This document shows, piece by piece, positions 1 to 9,321 of a DNA stretch of 64,000 nucleotides; the stretch's first letter is position 1; the number at the start of each line of letters is the position of its first letter. The notes beneath the pieces are model-generated. The model had not been told where the DNA came from, searched no databases, and saw only the letters and a program-made list of their open reading frames with translations. Source of the DNA: Streptomyces chumphonensis (lineage in GTDB: Bacteria; Actinomycetota; Actinomycetes; Streptomycetales; Streptomycetaceae); assembly GCF_014779715.1 (NCBI RefSeq), contig NZ_JACXYU010000002.1, positions 1 to 64,000 on the forward strand, given 5' to 3'. Position numbers and translations under genes: made by a program.

Positions 1-159
1 TTCGATTTCGTGGTTTCGAATTCGGTACTGATTCATCGGGTTGCCCGACCTGTTCGGCCCGAGCAGACGGCCGACAGTACAGCGATCGCCACCGGGCAGG
101 CAAATCGGCCGGTGACGGGGTTCCGAGGGGTCCGTGTTCTAGGCTGCTGAGCGGTACGC

Positions 160-175
160 CGCGGTCTGGAACACC
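160..175. promoter_or_regulatory. Possible DasR-type operator (dre-like) upstream of crr
   Basis: The 16-mer here (core GGTCTGGAACAC) matches 11 of 16 positions of the palindromic DasR element consensus ASTGGTCTAGACCAST as I remember it. It lies about 47 bp before the crr start. A -10-like TAGGCT sits at 140-145, so the element would fall just downstream of a start site near 152, a good place for a repressor. No convincing -35 box was found. In streptomycetes DasR is known to control PTS genes including crr-ptsI; binding at this particular site is inferred. Confidence 0.4.
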
Positions 176-222
176 GACCCCTCCGCGGCGGCTGAACGAT
201 CCGCGCCCCCCGGGAGGCAGCC

Positions 223-672
223 ATGACCACCGTGACCTCTCCGTTGGCCGGACGTGTCGTCGGCCTCGGGTCCGTACCGGACCCGGTGTTCTCCGGCGCG
301 ATGGTCGGCCCGGGAACGGCCGTCGACCCCGTACGGGAACCGTGTGACGCGCTCGCCCCCGTGGACGGTGTCCTCGTCTCCCTGCATCCCCACGCGTTCG
401 TGGTCGTGGACGGGGAGGGACACGGCGTACTCGTCCACCTGGGGATCGACACCGTGCAACTCGGCGGGCGGGGCTTCGACCTCCTCAGGGCGAAGGGTGA
501 GACCGTCCGCCGTGGCGACGCCCTCGTGCGCTGGAACCCGGCGGCCGTGGAGGAGGACGGCAAGTCGCCCGTCACCCCCGTGGTGGCGCTGGACGGAACG
601 GCCGACGCGCTGACGGGCCTGTCCGATGGCGTCGTGGTCCGTGCCGGGGAGACCCTTTTCACCTGGGACTGA
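223..672 (+). CDS. crr: PTS system glucose-type IIA component (IIA-Glc / Crr)
   Basis: A 149-residue cytoplasmic phosphocarrier of the sugar phosphotransferase system. It accepts phosphate from HPr and passes it to EIIB domains of sugar permeases. The protein shows the EIIA-Glc fold signature: an N-terminal segment beginning TSPLAGRVVGL, and the phospho-histidine block LVHLGIDTV near residues 66-74, with the second conserved His in PHAFVV upstream. Its length is close to that of stand-alone Gram-positive IIA proteins. The ATG is preceded by a strong GGGAGG ribosome site. It is followed 88 bp later by ptsI on the same strand, the usual Streptomyces crr-ptsI operon. A possible DasR operator lies upstream at 160-175. 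Confidence 0.95.
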   Translation: MTTVTSPLAGRVVGLGSVPDPVFSGAMVGPGTAVDPVREPCDALAPVDGVLVSLHPHAFVVVDGEGHGVLVHLGIDTVQLGGRGFDLLRAKGETVRRGDALVRWNPAAVEEDGKSPVTPVVALDGTADALTGLSDGVVVRAGETLFTWD

Positions 673-760
673 CGCGCGCCCCTCCCCCACCCGGACAACC
701 AGCTCCCCCAGGCGTACAGCGGTGGAGCGCGTGTGGCCGCACCGAGACGGAGACAGTCGT

Positions 761-2431
761 ATGGACACGAAACTGCAGGGTGTCGGCGTCAGCCATGGCG
801 TCGCCATCGGCGAGGTACGGCATATGGGCACGGCCGTGCTGGAGCCGCCGACCCGGCGGATCGCCGCCGAGGAGGCACCCCGCGAGCGTCAGCGGGCGCA
901 ACGGGCGGTCGACGCCGTCGCGGCCGACCTCATGGCGCGCGGCCATCTGGCCGGCGGGGAGGCGCAGGCCGTTCTGGAGGCACAGGCCCTGATGGCGCAG
1001 GACCCGGAGCTGATGGCGGACGTCGAGCGTCGGATCACGGTGGGCAGTACGGCCGAGCGGGCCGTCTACGACGCCTTCGCCGCCTACCGTGCCGTCCTGG
1101 CGGGCGCGGGTGAGTACTTCGCCGGGCGGGTGGCCGACCTGGACGACGTCCGCAACCGCGTCGTCGCCCGCCTGCTGGGCGTCCCGGTGCCGGGCGTTCC
1201 GGACAGTGACCGCCCGTACGTCCTGATCGCCCGCGACCTGGCTCCTGCGGACACGGCGCTGCTCGACCCCTCTCTGGTCCTCGGGTTCGTCACGGAGGAG
1301 GGCGGTCCGACGAGCCACAGCGCCATCCTCGCGCGAGCGCTCGGGGTCCCCGCCGTCGCGGCGGTGCCGGGCGCGGGTGCGTTGGCCGAGGGGCTGTTCG
1401 TCGCGGTGGACGGGAGCACGGGCGAGGTCGTGGTCAACCCGGACGAGGCCGAACGGGCCGCACTGTCGCAGGCCGCGGCGGAGCGGAAGGCCGCGCTGGA
1501 GGGGGCGCGGGGGCCGGGCGCGACATCCGACGGGCACAAGGTGCCGCTCCTGGCGAACGTCGGAGGTCCGGGGGACGTGCGGGCCGCCGTCGAGGCCGGG
1601 GCCGAGGGTGTGGGGCTGTTCCGGACGGAGTTCCTCTTCCTCGACGACGGCTCCCGGCCACCGTCCGAGGACCGGCAGGCCGAGGTCTACCGTCAGGTTC
1701 TGGAGGCGTTCCCGGAGGGCCGGGTGGTGGTGCGGGTCCTGGACGCGGGGGCCGACAAGCCTCTGGGGTTCCTCACGCCGGCCGACGAGCCGAACCCGGC
1801 CCTCGGCGTACGCGGACTGCGGACGCTGCTGGATCACCCCGACGTGCTGCACACCCAGCTCACCGCCCTGGCCAGAGCCGCCGAGGGACTTCCGGTGTAC
1901 CTGGAGGTCATGGCGCCGATGGTGGCCGACCGGGCCGACGCGAGGGCGTTCGCCGACGCCTGCCGGAGCGCCGGTCTGCGGGCGAAGTTCGGAGCGATGG
2001 TGGAGATCCCCGCCGCCGCTCTGCGGGCGCGTTCGGTGCTGCAGGAAGTGGAGTTCCTGTCGCTGGGGACCAATGACCTCGCGCAGTACACCTTCGCCGC
2101 GGACCGGCAGCTGGGGGCTGTGGCACGCCATCAGGACCCCTGGCAACCGGCGCTGCTGGACCTCGTCGCCTTCTCGGCCGAGGCGGCGAAGGCGGAGGGG
2201 AAGAGCTGCGGCGTCTGCGGTGAGGCGGCCTCCGATCCCCTGCTGGCGTGCGTGCTGACCGGCCTCGGCGTGACGAGCCTGTCGATGGGGGCCTCCGCCC
2301 TTCCCTACGTGCGGGCGACCCTGGCCAAGCACACCCTCGCCCAGTGTGAACGCGCGGCCGCGGCGGCCCGCGCCGCCGAGAGCGGCGAGGACGCCCGCCG
2401 TGCCGCCCAGGCGGTGCTCTCCGGCGAGTAG
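761..2431 (+). CDS. ptsI: PTS Enzyme I (phosphoenolpyruvate-protein phosphotransferase)
   Basis: Enzyme I, 556 residues, transfers phosphate from PEP to HPr and so drives all PTS sugar uptake and PTS-linked kinases in the cell. The start at 761 (MDTKLQGVGVSHG) gives the usual family length and the standard N-terminus; the frame is open upstream, but nothing there looks like the family. The active-site histidine lies in GGPTSHSAILARALGVPA. The C-terminal TIM-barrel PEP-binding motifs are present (GLFRTEFLF; FLSLGTNDLAQYTFAADR; the CGEAASDP cysteine near the end). It is the second gene of crr-ptsI. Its product is also needed by the DhaKLM kinase encoded 34 kb to the right. Confidence 0.96.
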   Translation: MDTKLQGVGVSHGVAIGEVRHMGTAVLEPPTRRIAAEEAPRERQRAQRAVDAVAADLMARGHLAGGEAQAVLEAQALMAQDPELMADVERRITVGSTAERAVYDAFAAYRAVLAGAGEYFAGRVADLDDVRNRVVARLLGVPVPGVPDSDRPYVLIARDLAPADTALLDPSLVLGFVTEEGGPTSHSAILARALGVPAVAAVPGAGALAEGLFVAVDGSTGEVVVNPDEAERAALSQAAAERKAALEGARGPGATSDGHKVPLLANVGGPGDVRAAVEAGAEGVGLFRTEFLFLDDGSRPPSEDRQAEVYRQVLEAFPEGRVVVRVLDAGADKPLGFLTPADEPNPALGVRGLRTLLDHPDVLHTQLTALARAAEGLPVYLEVMAPMVADRADARAFADACRSAGLRAKFGAMVEIPAAALRARSVLQEVEFLSLGTNDLAQYTFAADRQLGAVARHQDPWQPALLDLVAFSAEAAKAEGKSCGVCGEAASDPLLACVLTGLGVTSLSMGASALPYVRATLAKHTLAQCERAAAAARAAESGEDARRAAQAVLSGE

Positions 2432-2441
2432 CCCGCGCCGC

Positions 2442-2466
2442 GCCCACGGTCCCGACCGGCGTGGGC
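2442..2466. terminator. Candidate terminator hairpin between convergent ptsI and the 2509-3459 gene
   Basis: A 7-bp inverted repeat (GCCCACG / CGTGGGC, 11-nt loop) begins 10 bp after the ptsI stop and lies between two convergent genes. There is no U-tract, which is common for actinomycete terminators. The short stem makes this only a reasonable guess. Confidence 0.35.
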
Positions 2467-2508
2467 CGGCCCGAGGTGGGACGGCCCGACCTGAGACGCC
2501 TCCGCGCT

Positions 2509-3459
2509 TCAGGGTGACGTTCCGTTCGGTGGCGGGAGCGGGACGCCGGGCCGGTAGGCGACGCCCGGCTCCGGCGGGACGGGTGCTCCGGTGGCCGGGT
2601 CCGTGCAGTAGGCGGCGAAGACCTCGGCCTCCGTGAGCGGCGACAGCCAGTCACCGTGGAGCCGCCAGCCGCGCACCGTCTGCCGCCCGGCGTGCGTCGT
2701 CCGCAGCACGACTCCGCCGGGTGCGCCGGTGGCGAGGCCCGCGGCGAGCACCGTGGTGAACAGCAGGGCCTCCGCGTCGGCGGGGTGGGCGGCGGCGGAT
2801 GCCGGCGCGCCCCGGGGTACGCCGAGGGCCGCGACGAGCGGGAGGCCCGTTCCACCCGAGGTCGGGCTGACGCTGCACACGAGGTGGTGGCTCCCGGGAC
2901 CCGCGACGTCCAGCAGTCGGCCGAGCGCCGTGCGGGCCCGGTCCGTCGTTCCCGGGCCCGGACCACGGCCGCAGCTCCGGCAGGTACCGACGGCCGGTGA
3001 GAGCGCGGTGGCACGCCTGCCGCCGGTCCCGCGGCCGCCCGGCCCGCCGAGCAGCCGTGGGATCAGGGCTGCCACCGGCTCGCCCCCGTAGGGGAGGGAC
3101 GGTCCGTCGGCGGCGGCGTCGGCCGTGTACCGCGCACGGGCGCCGGGGGAGTCCGGGTCGAGCCCGCTCTCAGCGCAGAAGCGGGCGTAGCGGGCGGGGT
3201 CGAAGAGCAGGAGGCGGGTGTGCACGCCCTGGGCCGTCAGGGAGCGCAGCAACCGCTCGACCGTGCGGAGATAGCCGGGGTGGTCCCGATGGGGGAAGCC
3301 ACGGTAGCGCCGCATGGCCTCGACGTCGCACGGCCGGGCCAGCAGGGCGAGCGTGCTCGGCGTCTCGCGGCGCAGCGACCGGAGAGCCCGCCGTCCGGCT
3401 GGAGGCCGTTCCCGAGTGCGGTCGGTGTCGTGGGTGTGGTCGTGGGTGTGGTCGTGCAC
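2509..3459 (-). CDS. Conserved hypothetical protein
   Basis: A 316-residue protein that I do not recognise. The chosen GTG start at 3459 is preceded by a G-rich ribosome site; it yields an N-terminus rich in His, Thr and Asp (HDHTHDHTHD). An internal start at the MRRYRGFPHRD segment is possible. The middle contains a CRSCGRG pair of cysteines, and the C-terminal third resembles a compact domain with GWRLHGDWLSPL and EVFAAYCTDPATG. There is no signal peptide or membrane segment. It lies 68 bp downstream of the acetoacetyl-CoA synthetase gene on the same strand and converges on ptsI. The His-rich N-terminus could bind metal, but that is only a suggestion. Confidence 0.7.
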   Translation of the reverse strand: MHDHTHDHTHDTDRTRERPPAGRRALRSLRRETPSTLALLARPCDVEAMRRYRGFPHRDHPGYLRTVERLLRSLTAQGVHTRLLLFDPARYARFCAESGLDPDSPGARARYTADAAADGPSLPYGGEPVAALIPRLLGGPGGRGTGGRRATALSPAVGTCRSCGRGPGPGTTDRARTALGRLLDVAGPGSHHLVCSVSPTSGGTGLPLVAALGVPRGAPASAAAHPADAEALLFTTVLAAGLATGAPGGVVLRTTHAGRQTVRGWRLHGDWLSPLTEAEVFAAYCTDPATGAPVPPEPGVAYRPGVPLPPPNGTSP

Positions 3460-3527
3460 GGGGCCCCCCGGGTCAGGTGATCGATGCGTCACACACCGTA
3501 GCCGGGGGGTCTGACAGCGGGCCTCCC

Positions 3528-5534
3528 TCAGCGGCGGGCCCGCTCCCTGCCGAGGCGTTCGTACGCCCGGAGCAGCTCGACGTCGTCCACCGAGCCGGGG
3601 TTGACGGCCTTGTCCAGCGGGGTGCCCTGGAGCAGCCGCTTGACCGGTACTTCGAGGCGTTTGCCGGTGAGCGTGTGGGGCACGGCGGGGATCTCGATGA
3701 TCTCGTCCGGAACGTGCCGGGGCGAGAGGCTGCTGCGGATGGTCCGCTTCACGCGGTCCGTCAGCGCCTCGTCCAGGACGGCGCCCGGCGCCAGGTGGAC
3801 GAACAGCGGCATCCAGTAGCCGCCGTCCGGTTCCTCCACGCCGATGACGAGGGACTCGCGGATCTCCGGGAGGCGCTCGACCGCTTCGTAGATGTCGGCG
3901 GACCCCATGCGGACGCCCTGGCGGTTGAGCGTGGAGTCGGAGCGGCCGTGGATGACCACGGATCCGCGCGAGGTCAGCGTGATCCAGTCTCCGTGCCGCC
4001 ACACTCCGGGGAACATCTCGAAGTAGCTGTCGCGGTAGCGGGAGCCGTCGGGGTCGTTCCAGAAGCGGACGGGCATCGACGGCATCGGGTTGGTGACCAC
4101 CAGTTCGCCGACCTCGTCCGTCAGCGGCTTCCCCTGCGGGTCCCATGACCGCAGGTCCGTGCCGAGACAGGCGGCCTGGAGTTCGCCGATGTGGACGGGG
4201 AGGGTGGGCACGGCTCCGGCGAAGCAGCTGCACACGTCCGTGCCACCGCTGACGGACGCGATCCACAGGTCCGCTCCGGCCTCCTCGTGCAGCCACCGGA
4301 AGCCGTCGGGCGGGAGCGGGGAGCCGGTGGTGGCGACACAGCGCAGTGCGGAGAGGTCGTTGTCCCGGCCGGGGTGGACGTCGGCCTTGCGGCAGGCCAT
4401 GACGTAGGCGGCGGAGGTGCCGTAGAAGGTGGCGCCGGTGCGCTCGGCGATGTCCCACTGGGCGCCCGTGCCGGGGTGCCCGGGACTGCCGTCGTAGGTG
4501 ACGACCGTGGTGCCGGTGAGCAGGCCGGAGACGAGGAAGTTCCACATCATCCAGCCGGTGGAGGTGTACCAGAAGAAGCGGTCGTCCGGACCGAGGTCGC
4601 AGTGCAGGCCGAGCTGCTTGAGGTGTTCGAGCAGGATGCCGCCCTGCGACTGCACGATCGCCTTGGGCAGCCCCGTCGTGCCCGAGGAGTACAGCACCCA
4701 CAGCGGGTGGTCGAAGGGAACCTGCTCGAAGACGGGCTCGACGTCGGCGGAGGTGAGGGAATCCCAGGTGAGGGCACCGTCGGGGGCGGGCGTGCCCAGC
4801 AGCGGGACGTGGACGACGGCCCGCAGGGTGGGGAGCTCGGCCCGCAGCTCGGCGACGGTCTGCGTGCGGTCGTGCTCCTTGCCGCCGTAGCGGTACCCGT
4901 CGACGGCGAACAGGACGACGGGCTCGACCTGCTGGAAGCGGTCGAGCACGCTGCGGGCGCCGAAGTCCGGCGCGCAGGAGGTCCAGACGCCGCCGACGGC
5001 GGCGGTGGCCAGGAGGGCGACGGCGGCCTCGGGGATGTTGGGCAGGTAGCCGCTGACGCGGTCGCCGGGACGGACCCCGAGGCGCCGGAGCTCGGCGGCG
5101 AGGGAGCCGACCCGGCGGCGCAGCTCGAGCCAGCTGACGGCCTGCGGCTCCTGCCGCTCGTCGACGTGCAGGATGGCCGGATCGAGGACGCGGCCGGGGT
5201 CGTCGGCCGTACGCAGGGCGTGCTCGGCGTAGTTCAGGGTGGCGCCGGGGAACCAGGTGGCGCCGGGCATGGCCCGGTCGCCCAGGACCGTGTCATGCGG
5301 CGTGGAGAAGCGGACGTCGAACCATTCGGTGACGGCCGTCCAGAAGGCCGGCAGCTGTTCGACGGACCAGCGGTGCAGAGCGGCGTAGCTCGCCGCCGGG
5401 TCGCCGGGCGCCGCGGCGGGGGCGCCGTGGTGCTCGGCCGCCCAGGTGTGGAAGCGGGTGAGCCGGGCCCGCGCGATGCGGTCGGGGCCCGGCTGCCACA
5501 GGGGGCTGGGCGGGGGCGTGGATGCGGCGGTCAT
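3528..5534 (-). CDS. Acetoacetyl-CoA synthetase (acetoacetate-CoA ligase)
   Basis: A 668-residue cytoplasmic ANL-superfamily ligase predicted to activate acetoacetate with ATP and CoA (EC 6.2.1.16). The N-terminal ACAS-type domain (LYRWSVEQL-like segment, WFPGATLNYAEHAL) is followed by the AMP-binding signature YSSGTTGLPKAIVQSQGG. Further along are the acetoacetyl-CoA-synthetase features GWMMWNFLVSGL and WIASVSGGTDVCSCFAG, and a C-terminal domain with RSDSTLNRQGVRMGSADIYE. The ATG at 5534 has a GGGAG ribosome site, and the protein has the usual family length of about 650-670 residues. It is divergent from the GH31 remnant. Substrate is inferred from family resemblance to acetoacetyl- rather than acetyl-CoA synthetases. 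Confidence 0.92.
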   Translation of the reverse strand: MTAASTPPPSPLWQPGPDRIARARLTRFHTWAAEHHGAPAAAPGDPAASYAALHRWSVEQLPAFWTAVTEWFDVRFSTPHDTVLGDRAMPGATWFPGATLNYAEHALRTADDPGRVLDPAILHVDERQEPQAVSWLELRRRVGSLAAELRRLGVRPGDRVSGYLPNIPEAAVALLATAAVGGVWTSCAPDFGARSVLDRFQQVEPVVLFAVDGYRYGGKEHDRTQTVAELRAELPTLRAVVHVPLLGTPAPDGALTWDSLTSADVEPVFEQVPFDHPLWVLYSSGTTGLPKAIVQSQGGILLEHLKQLGLHCDLGPDDRFFWYTSTGWMMWNFLVSGLLTGTTVVTYDGSPGHPGTGAQWDIAERTGATFYGTSAAYVMACRKADVHPGRDNDLSALRCVATTGSPLPPDGFRWLHEEAGADLWIASVSGGTDVCSCFAGAVPTLPVHIGELQAACLGTDLRSWDPQGKPLTDEVGELVVTNPMPSMPVRFWNDPDGSRYRDSYFEMFPGVWRHGDWITLTSRGSVVIHGRSDSTLNRQGVRMGSADIYEAVERLPEIRESLVIGVEEPDGGYWMPLFVHLAPGAVLDEALTDRVKRTIRSSLSPRHVPDEIIEIPAVPHTLTGKRLEVPVKRLLQGTPLDKAVNPGSVDDVELLRAYERLGRERARR

Positions 5535-5768
5535 GGGCGGCTCCCGGACGGTACGCGAGGGTGTGCGTGCGGCGCGCGCACGGGCGGGGTGTGCGCGTGA
5601 CGCGGCTGTGCAGGACGATGCCACGTGATCGTTCGCGACACCAGGGGCGGCACCCCATATCGGACGGCTCGGACATGTGGTGGGCAGGGTGCAACGTCCG
5701 GGGAGTTCCGGGTGAACTCTCGGCGAACGGATGCGGTGCCACGTGCGGACGGTGGCAGGCTGAGCAGC

Positions 5769-6584
5769 ATGGACGCTGGGGGCCTGGGGTGGTCGGCCGG
5801 TCGGGTGGGAGCGGGCCGGGCGGTGGTCGCGTGGTGGCGGACCCGGCGGGCGGCCCTCGCCACGGCGCGCGCGCCCGGACCGACGCTGCGGGTCCGGGCC
5901 CCGGGAGCGGTGCTGACCGCCGAGCCGGGGCCCGGGGGCGGTCTGGTGCACTGCGAGCGGTCGGTGCTGCGGGTGGTGGTGGCCCAGGGCGGCGCCGTCT
6001 TCGTGGGCTGGGACGCGGCGGGACCCGATCAGCCCGAGCCACGTGACGGCGCCGGGGCGGGCGGCGGAGCCTGCCCGCCGCCGGACACCCGGGCCACACT
6101 GGAGCCGGATACCGCCGGGGGCTGGCGCGTGGTGTCCCAGCGCGTGCTCGTGACGGTCGGCCGGGAGGGGTCCGTCCGCCTGCGGACGCCGGGCGGGGTG
6201 CTGCTGCGGCACGACACCCCGCCGCGCTGGTGGGAGCCCGAACCGGGGGCGGGTGGGCCCTGGAGGCAGCGGTCCCGGGTCCGCGCCGACGCCCGGTTCC
6301 TCGACCCCGGGGGCAGCCCGCTGGGGACGGAGGGGCGCCGGGTCCCGGCGCAGTTGGTCGTCTCCGGCGCGGGCACGCACCTGGTGGTCCACTCCTCCGG
6401 CGCCGAGGGCGGGCTCAGGTTCCGCGAGGGCGTCCCGGGCGACGGCTCGGCCCACGACCGGCCGGGCCGGTGCGACGTGCGGATGTCCGCCGGGCCGGTG
6501 GCGTACTGGGTCCTGATGGGGCCGGTGGAGCGGGCGGTACGGGAGTGGGTCGGGTTGACGGGGGGCGAGGCCGACGGCCGGTGA
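5769..6584 (+). pseudogene. N-terminal remnant of a glycoside hydrolase family 31-like gene (catalytic domain missing)
   Basis: The open frame encodes 271 residues that align, from memory of Streptomyces GH31 proteins of roughly 750-800 residues, with the N-terminal beta-sandwich (LRVRAPGAVLTAEPGPGGG, VFVGWDAAGPDQPEP, RWWEPEP, RADARF). It then jumps to the end of that domain (GTHLVVHSS, YWVLMGPVERAVREWVGLTG) and stops. The loop after RADARF appears shortened, and the whole catalytic barrel, with its two aspartates, is absent. The next gene begins 119 bp later, so it is not encoded downstream. As read, the product cannot be a hydrolase. It is either a decayed gene or a retained beta-sandwich domain of unknown use. 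The upstream 234 bp are a divergent promoter region shared with the acetoacetyl-CoA synthetase gene. Confidence 0.72.
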
Positions 6585-6703
6585 GCGGCGACGGGGCCGG
6601 GGACGGCGCGGGCGCGGCGATCGGGCCAGGGGTGTCACCCGTCGGGGGTAGGGGGACGTGTGGGGGCCCGGGGCGCGCGCGGGCCGGGGGGAGGCTTGCG
6701 GGC

Positions 6704-7483
6704 ATGAGACGTGCGGTGGCGATGGCGGTGGCCCTGGGCGTGGCGGTGACCGTCACGGGGGCGGGTCCGCGGCCGGAGGAGTCGGCACCGTCGGGCTTCG
6801 TGGCGCTGTCCGACGTGGCCCCGGGGGTGGTGCGGGAGATGCGGTACACGGGGCCGCACAACTTCGTGGGCACACGGATCGACGGGTACGTGGAGGACGT
6901 CTGTCTCGTCACCCGTCCGGTGGCCCGGGCGCTGCGCGGGGTCCAGCGCGCGGCGCTGCGGCACGGCCTCGCCGTTCAGGTGTACGACTGCTACCGGCCG
7001 CAGCGTGCGGTCGACCACTTCGTCCGGTGGGCGGCCGAGGCGGAGCGGCGGCGGATGAAGGCGGAGTTCTACCCCCGCGTGGCCAAGGACCGCCTCTTCG
7101 CCGAGGGGTACATCGCGCGGCGCTCGGGGCACAGCAGCGGAGGCACCGTGGACGTGACGCTGGTGCCGCGCTCCGCGCCCCCGGCACGGCCCTACGTACC
7201 GGGTGAGCGTTTGGTGCCGTGCTTCGCACCCCGTGTCGCGCGGTTCCCCGACCGCTCGGTGGACATGGGCACCGGCTACGACTGCTTCGACGCGAAGGCG
7301 CACACCGCGCACGCGGGCCTGACCGGGGAGCAGCGTGCGAACCGGCTGCTGCTCAGGCGGCTGATGGAGGGCGCGGGGTTCGAGAACCTGCCGCAGGAGT
7401 GGTGGCACTTCACCTACCGCAACGAGCCGTATCCGGGACGCCGGTTCGACTTCCCCGTCTCCCGCTCCGCGCTGTCCGGCTGA
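6704..7483 (+). CDS. Secreted D-alanyl-D-alanine dipeptidase (VanX/DdpX family, M15D)
   Basis: A 259-residue zinc dipeptidase with an N-terminal signal peptide ([21 protein letters not shown]), so it acts outside the membrane. Family-wide, these enzymes hydrolyse D-Ala-D-Ala. The metal site motifs are clear: [13 protein letters not shown] gives the SxHxxGxxxD ligands, and EWWHF supplies the catalytic glutamate and third ligand. The transition-state arginine is in YRPQRAV. A GGGGGAGG ribosome site precedes the ATG. Because it is secreted and not in a van cluster, peptidoglycan-fragment recycling or turnover is more likely than glycopeptide resistance; no vanHA or vanRS genes are nearby. Confidence 0.9.
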   Translation: MRRAVAMAVALGVAVTVTGAGPRPEESAPSGFVALSDVAPGVVREMRYTGPHNFVGTRIDGYVEDVCLVTRPVARALRGVQRAALRHGLAVQVYDCYRPQRAVDHFVRWAAEAERRRMKAEFYPRVAKDRLFAEGYIARRSGHSSGGTVDVTLVPRSAPPARPYVPGERLVPCFAPRVARFPDRSVDMGTGYDCFDAKAHTAHAGLTGEQRANRLLLRRLMEGAGFENLPQEWWHFTYRNEPYPGRRFDFPVSRSALSG

Positions 7484-7565
7484 GGGGCGGCGGGCGGTCC
7501 GCGACGCGCTGATCGCGGTGCCTTCGGTCATGCTGGTGGCAGATGTGCATCCACGAGGAGCGGTC

Positions 7566-8297
7566 ATGGACTATCCATCCGGCGACATCTTCATCGGCGA
7601 GATCATCGGCACGGCGATCCTGGTCCTCTTCGGTGCCGGGGTGTGCGCGGCGGTGACGCTGCACCACTCCAAGGCCCGGGCGAGCGGCTGGGTGGTCATC
7701 TCCTTCGGCTGGGGGTTCGGCGTCCTGGCGGGGGCGTACACCGCCGGCCCGCTGTCCGGCGGCCACATCAATCCGGCCGTCACCCTCGGCATCGCGGTCG
7801 AGAGCGGTGTGTGGGACAAGGTGCCGGTGTACGTGGCCGGCCAGATGGTCGGGGCCATGCTCGGCGCCGTGCTGGCCTGGCTGGCCTATCTGGCCCAGTA
7901 CCGGGCGAACGCGGACGCGGAGCGTTCGCAGCCGACCCTGGGCGGGTTCGCGACCATTCCGGAGATCCGCAGTCCGGGGGTCAACCTCGTCACCGAGATC
8001 ATCGCGACGATCGCGCTCGTCCTGCCCGTGCTGGCCTTCGGCCTCACCGAGGGGCTCGGCACCTCGGGCACGCAGACGCTGATCGTCGCACTCCTCGTCG
8101 TCGGTATCGGCCTGTCGTTGGGCGGGCCGACGGGGTACGCGATCAACCCGGCGCGCGACCTGGGGCCGCGGATCGTGCACCAGGTGCTGCCCATCCCGAA
8201 CAAGGGCACGTCCGACTGGGGGTACGCGTGGGTGCCCGTGGTCGGGCCGCTGATCGGCGGTGCCGTGGCGGCGGTGGTCTTCAACGCGGCGTTCTGA
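7566..8297 (+). CDS. MIP-family channel, probable glycerol facilitator (aquaglyceroporin)
   Basis: A 243-residue integral membrane protein with six hydrophobic segments and the two pore half-helices [11 protein letters not shown] (about residues 60-70) and [13 protein letters not shown] (about 193-205). The Asp after the second NPAR is typical of glycerol-conducting members rather than strict water channels. The start at 7566 follows GAGGAG. Its last 17 bp overlap the 3' end of the convergent cvnD gene, so the two transcripts run into each other. Glycerol entry would fit with the dihydroxyacetone kinase encoded 27 kb away, but no glpK or glpD is adjacent. Substrate is inferred. Confidence 0.9.
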   Translation: MDYPSGDIFIGEIIGTAILVLFGAGVCAAVTLHHSKARASGWVVISFGWGFGVLAGAYTAGPLSGGHINPAVTLGIAVESGVWDKVPVYVAGQMVGAMLGAVLAWLAYLAQYRANADAERSQPTLGGFATIPEIRSPGVNLVTEIIATIALVLPVLAFGLTEGLGTSGTQTLIVALLVVGIGLSLGGPTGYAINPARDLGPRIVHQVLPIPNKGTSDWGYAWVPVVGPLIGGAVAAVVFNAAF

Positions 8298-8925
8298 GTC
8301 CGGCGGCCCGGCCCTCGTCCCAGGGGGCGGTGCCGCGCAGGGCGGTGCCCGTGCGCAGGACGTGGTCGACAAGGGTGACCAGGACGTCGCGGGCGGACTC
8401 CCGGCGGCGGGCGTCGCACGGGACGACGGGTACGTGGTCGTCGAGGTCGAGGGCGGTGCGCACGCTGCCGACCGGGTACGCGCGGGCGCCGTCGAAGCGG
8501 TTGACGGCGACGGCGAAGGGCAGGCCACGCCGCTCCAGGTCGTCCAGGGCCGGGAAGCTGTCCGCCAGGCGGCGGGTGTCGGCGATGACGACGGCCCCGA
8601 GGGCACCGGCGGCCAGCTCGTCCCACAGGAAGCGGAACCGGTCCTGTCCGGGCGTGCCGAAGAGGTAGAGGACCGTCGACCCGCCGAGGGTGATGCGGCC
8701 GAAGTCCATGGCGACCGTTGTGGTCGCCTTGGCCTCCACCCCGACGAGGTCGTCGTGGGGACGGCCCGCCTCGGTCATCGCCGCCTCGGTGCGCAGCGCC
8801 CGGATCTCGCTGACCGCACCGGTGAAGGTGGTCTTGCCGACCCCGAACCCACCGGTCACCAGGATCTTCAGGGCGACCGGTGCCGCCGCTTCGGCCCCGG
8901 CCGGGTCACAGTGCGCGGAGGCCAT
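8281..8925 (-). CDS. cvnD: Conservon GTPase-like protein CvnD
   Basis: A 214-residue small GTP-binding protein, last gene of a four-gene conservon. The P-loop [10 protein letters not shown] lies at residues 25-34, the switch-II-like [16 protein letters not shown] follows near 90-105, and the specificity motif is VNRFDGA, where Asn-Arg replaces the usual NKxD as is common in Cvn GTPases. Its start overlaps the cvnC stop by 20 bp, with a GGGAGGTGATCG ribosome site inside cvnC. Conservons are thought to work as membrane-associated signalling complexes resembling G-protein-coupled systems. No cytochrome P450 gene follows, unlike some conservons; instead the gene ends in an overlap with the convergent aquaporin. 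Confidence 0.92.
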   Translation of the reverse strand: MASAHCDPAGAEAAAPVALKILVTGGFGVGKTTFTGAVSEIRALRTEAAMTEAGRPHDDLVGVEAKATTTVAMDFGRITLGGSTVLYLFGTPGQDRFRFLWDELAAGALGAVVIADTRRLADSFPALDDLERRGLPFAVAVNRFDGARAYPVGSVRTALDLDDHVPVVPCDARRRESARDVLVTLVDHVLRTGTALRGTAPWDEGRAAGLRTPR

Positions 8926-9310
8926 CGATCACCTCCCGCAGGATGCCCTCGTCGGGCAGGTCGGCCGGGGGGACGGGACGGGTGACGCGGACGAGCGCGG
9001 CGTCCACCAGGTCGCCGATCAGGACGCGCACCACGCCGACGGGGAGGTCGAGGTCGGCGGCGAGCTCGGCGACGGAGCGGGAGGTGGACGCGCAGCCGCG
9101 GAGGATCGCGAGGTGCTCGGGTCCGAGCCGTGCGGTCTCCGGTCGTCCGGCGGCCTCGGCCGACTCGGCGTCCCGCAGCGCGCCGTCCTCCGCGACGACC
9201 TGGGAGATCAGGTCGAGGCGGAGGCGGGCGTCGCTGCGGGTGCGGCCGCGCGTCATCGCGTAGGGCCGGACCACCGGCCCCGCCGCGTCGTCGAACCAGG
9301 CCTCGCTCAT
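8906..9310 (-). CDS. cvnC: Conservon protein CvnC (DUF742)
   Basis: A 134-residue DUF742 protein with the typical start (VVRPYAMTRGRT) and a winged-helix-like centre (LGPEHLAILRGC, SVAELAADLDLPVGVVRVLIGDL). The ATG at 9310 has an AAGGGCGG ribosome site. A GTG at 9325 that overlaps the cvnB stop is an alternative start, adding five residues. CvnC proteins are small partners in the conservon complex and have been proposed to regulate the GTPase; whether this one binds DNA is unknown. It is cotranscribed with cvnA, cvnB and cvnD, judging by the overlaps. Confidence 0.92.
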   Translation of the reverse strand: MSEAWFDDAAGPVVRPYAMTRGRTRSDARLRLDLISQVVAEDGALRDAESAEAAGRPETARLGPEHLAILRGCASTSRSVAELAADLDLPVGVVRVLIGDLVDAALVRVTRPVPPADLPDEGILREVIDGLRAL

Positions 9311-9321
9311 GGGCCCGCCCT

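Noticed and set aside
1..222. A tRNA or the 3' end of a gene at the left edge
   Set aside because: No cloverleaf could be drawn and no frame with coding bias ends here; it reads as the crr promoter region.
6704..7483. A vancomycin-resistance vanX gene
   Set aside because: The protein has a signal peptide and there is no vanH, vanA or vanRS neighbour; it is better called a secreted D-Ala-D-Ala dipeptidase.
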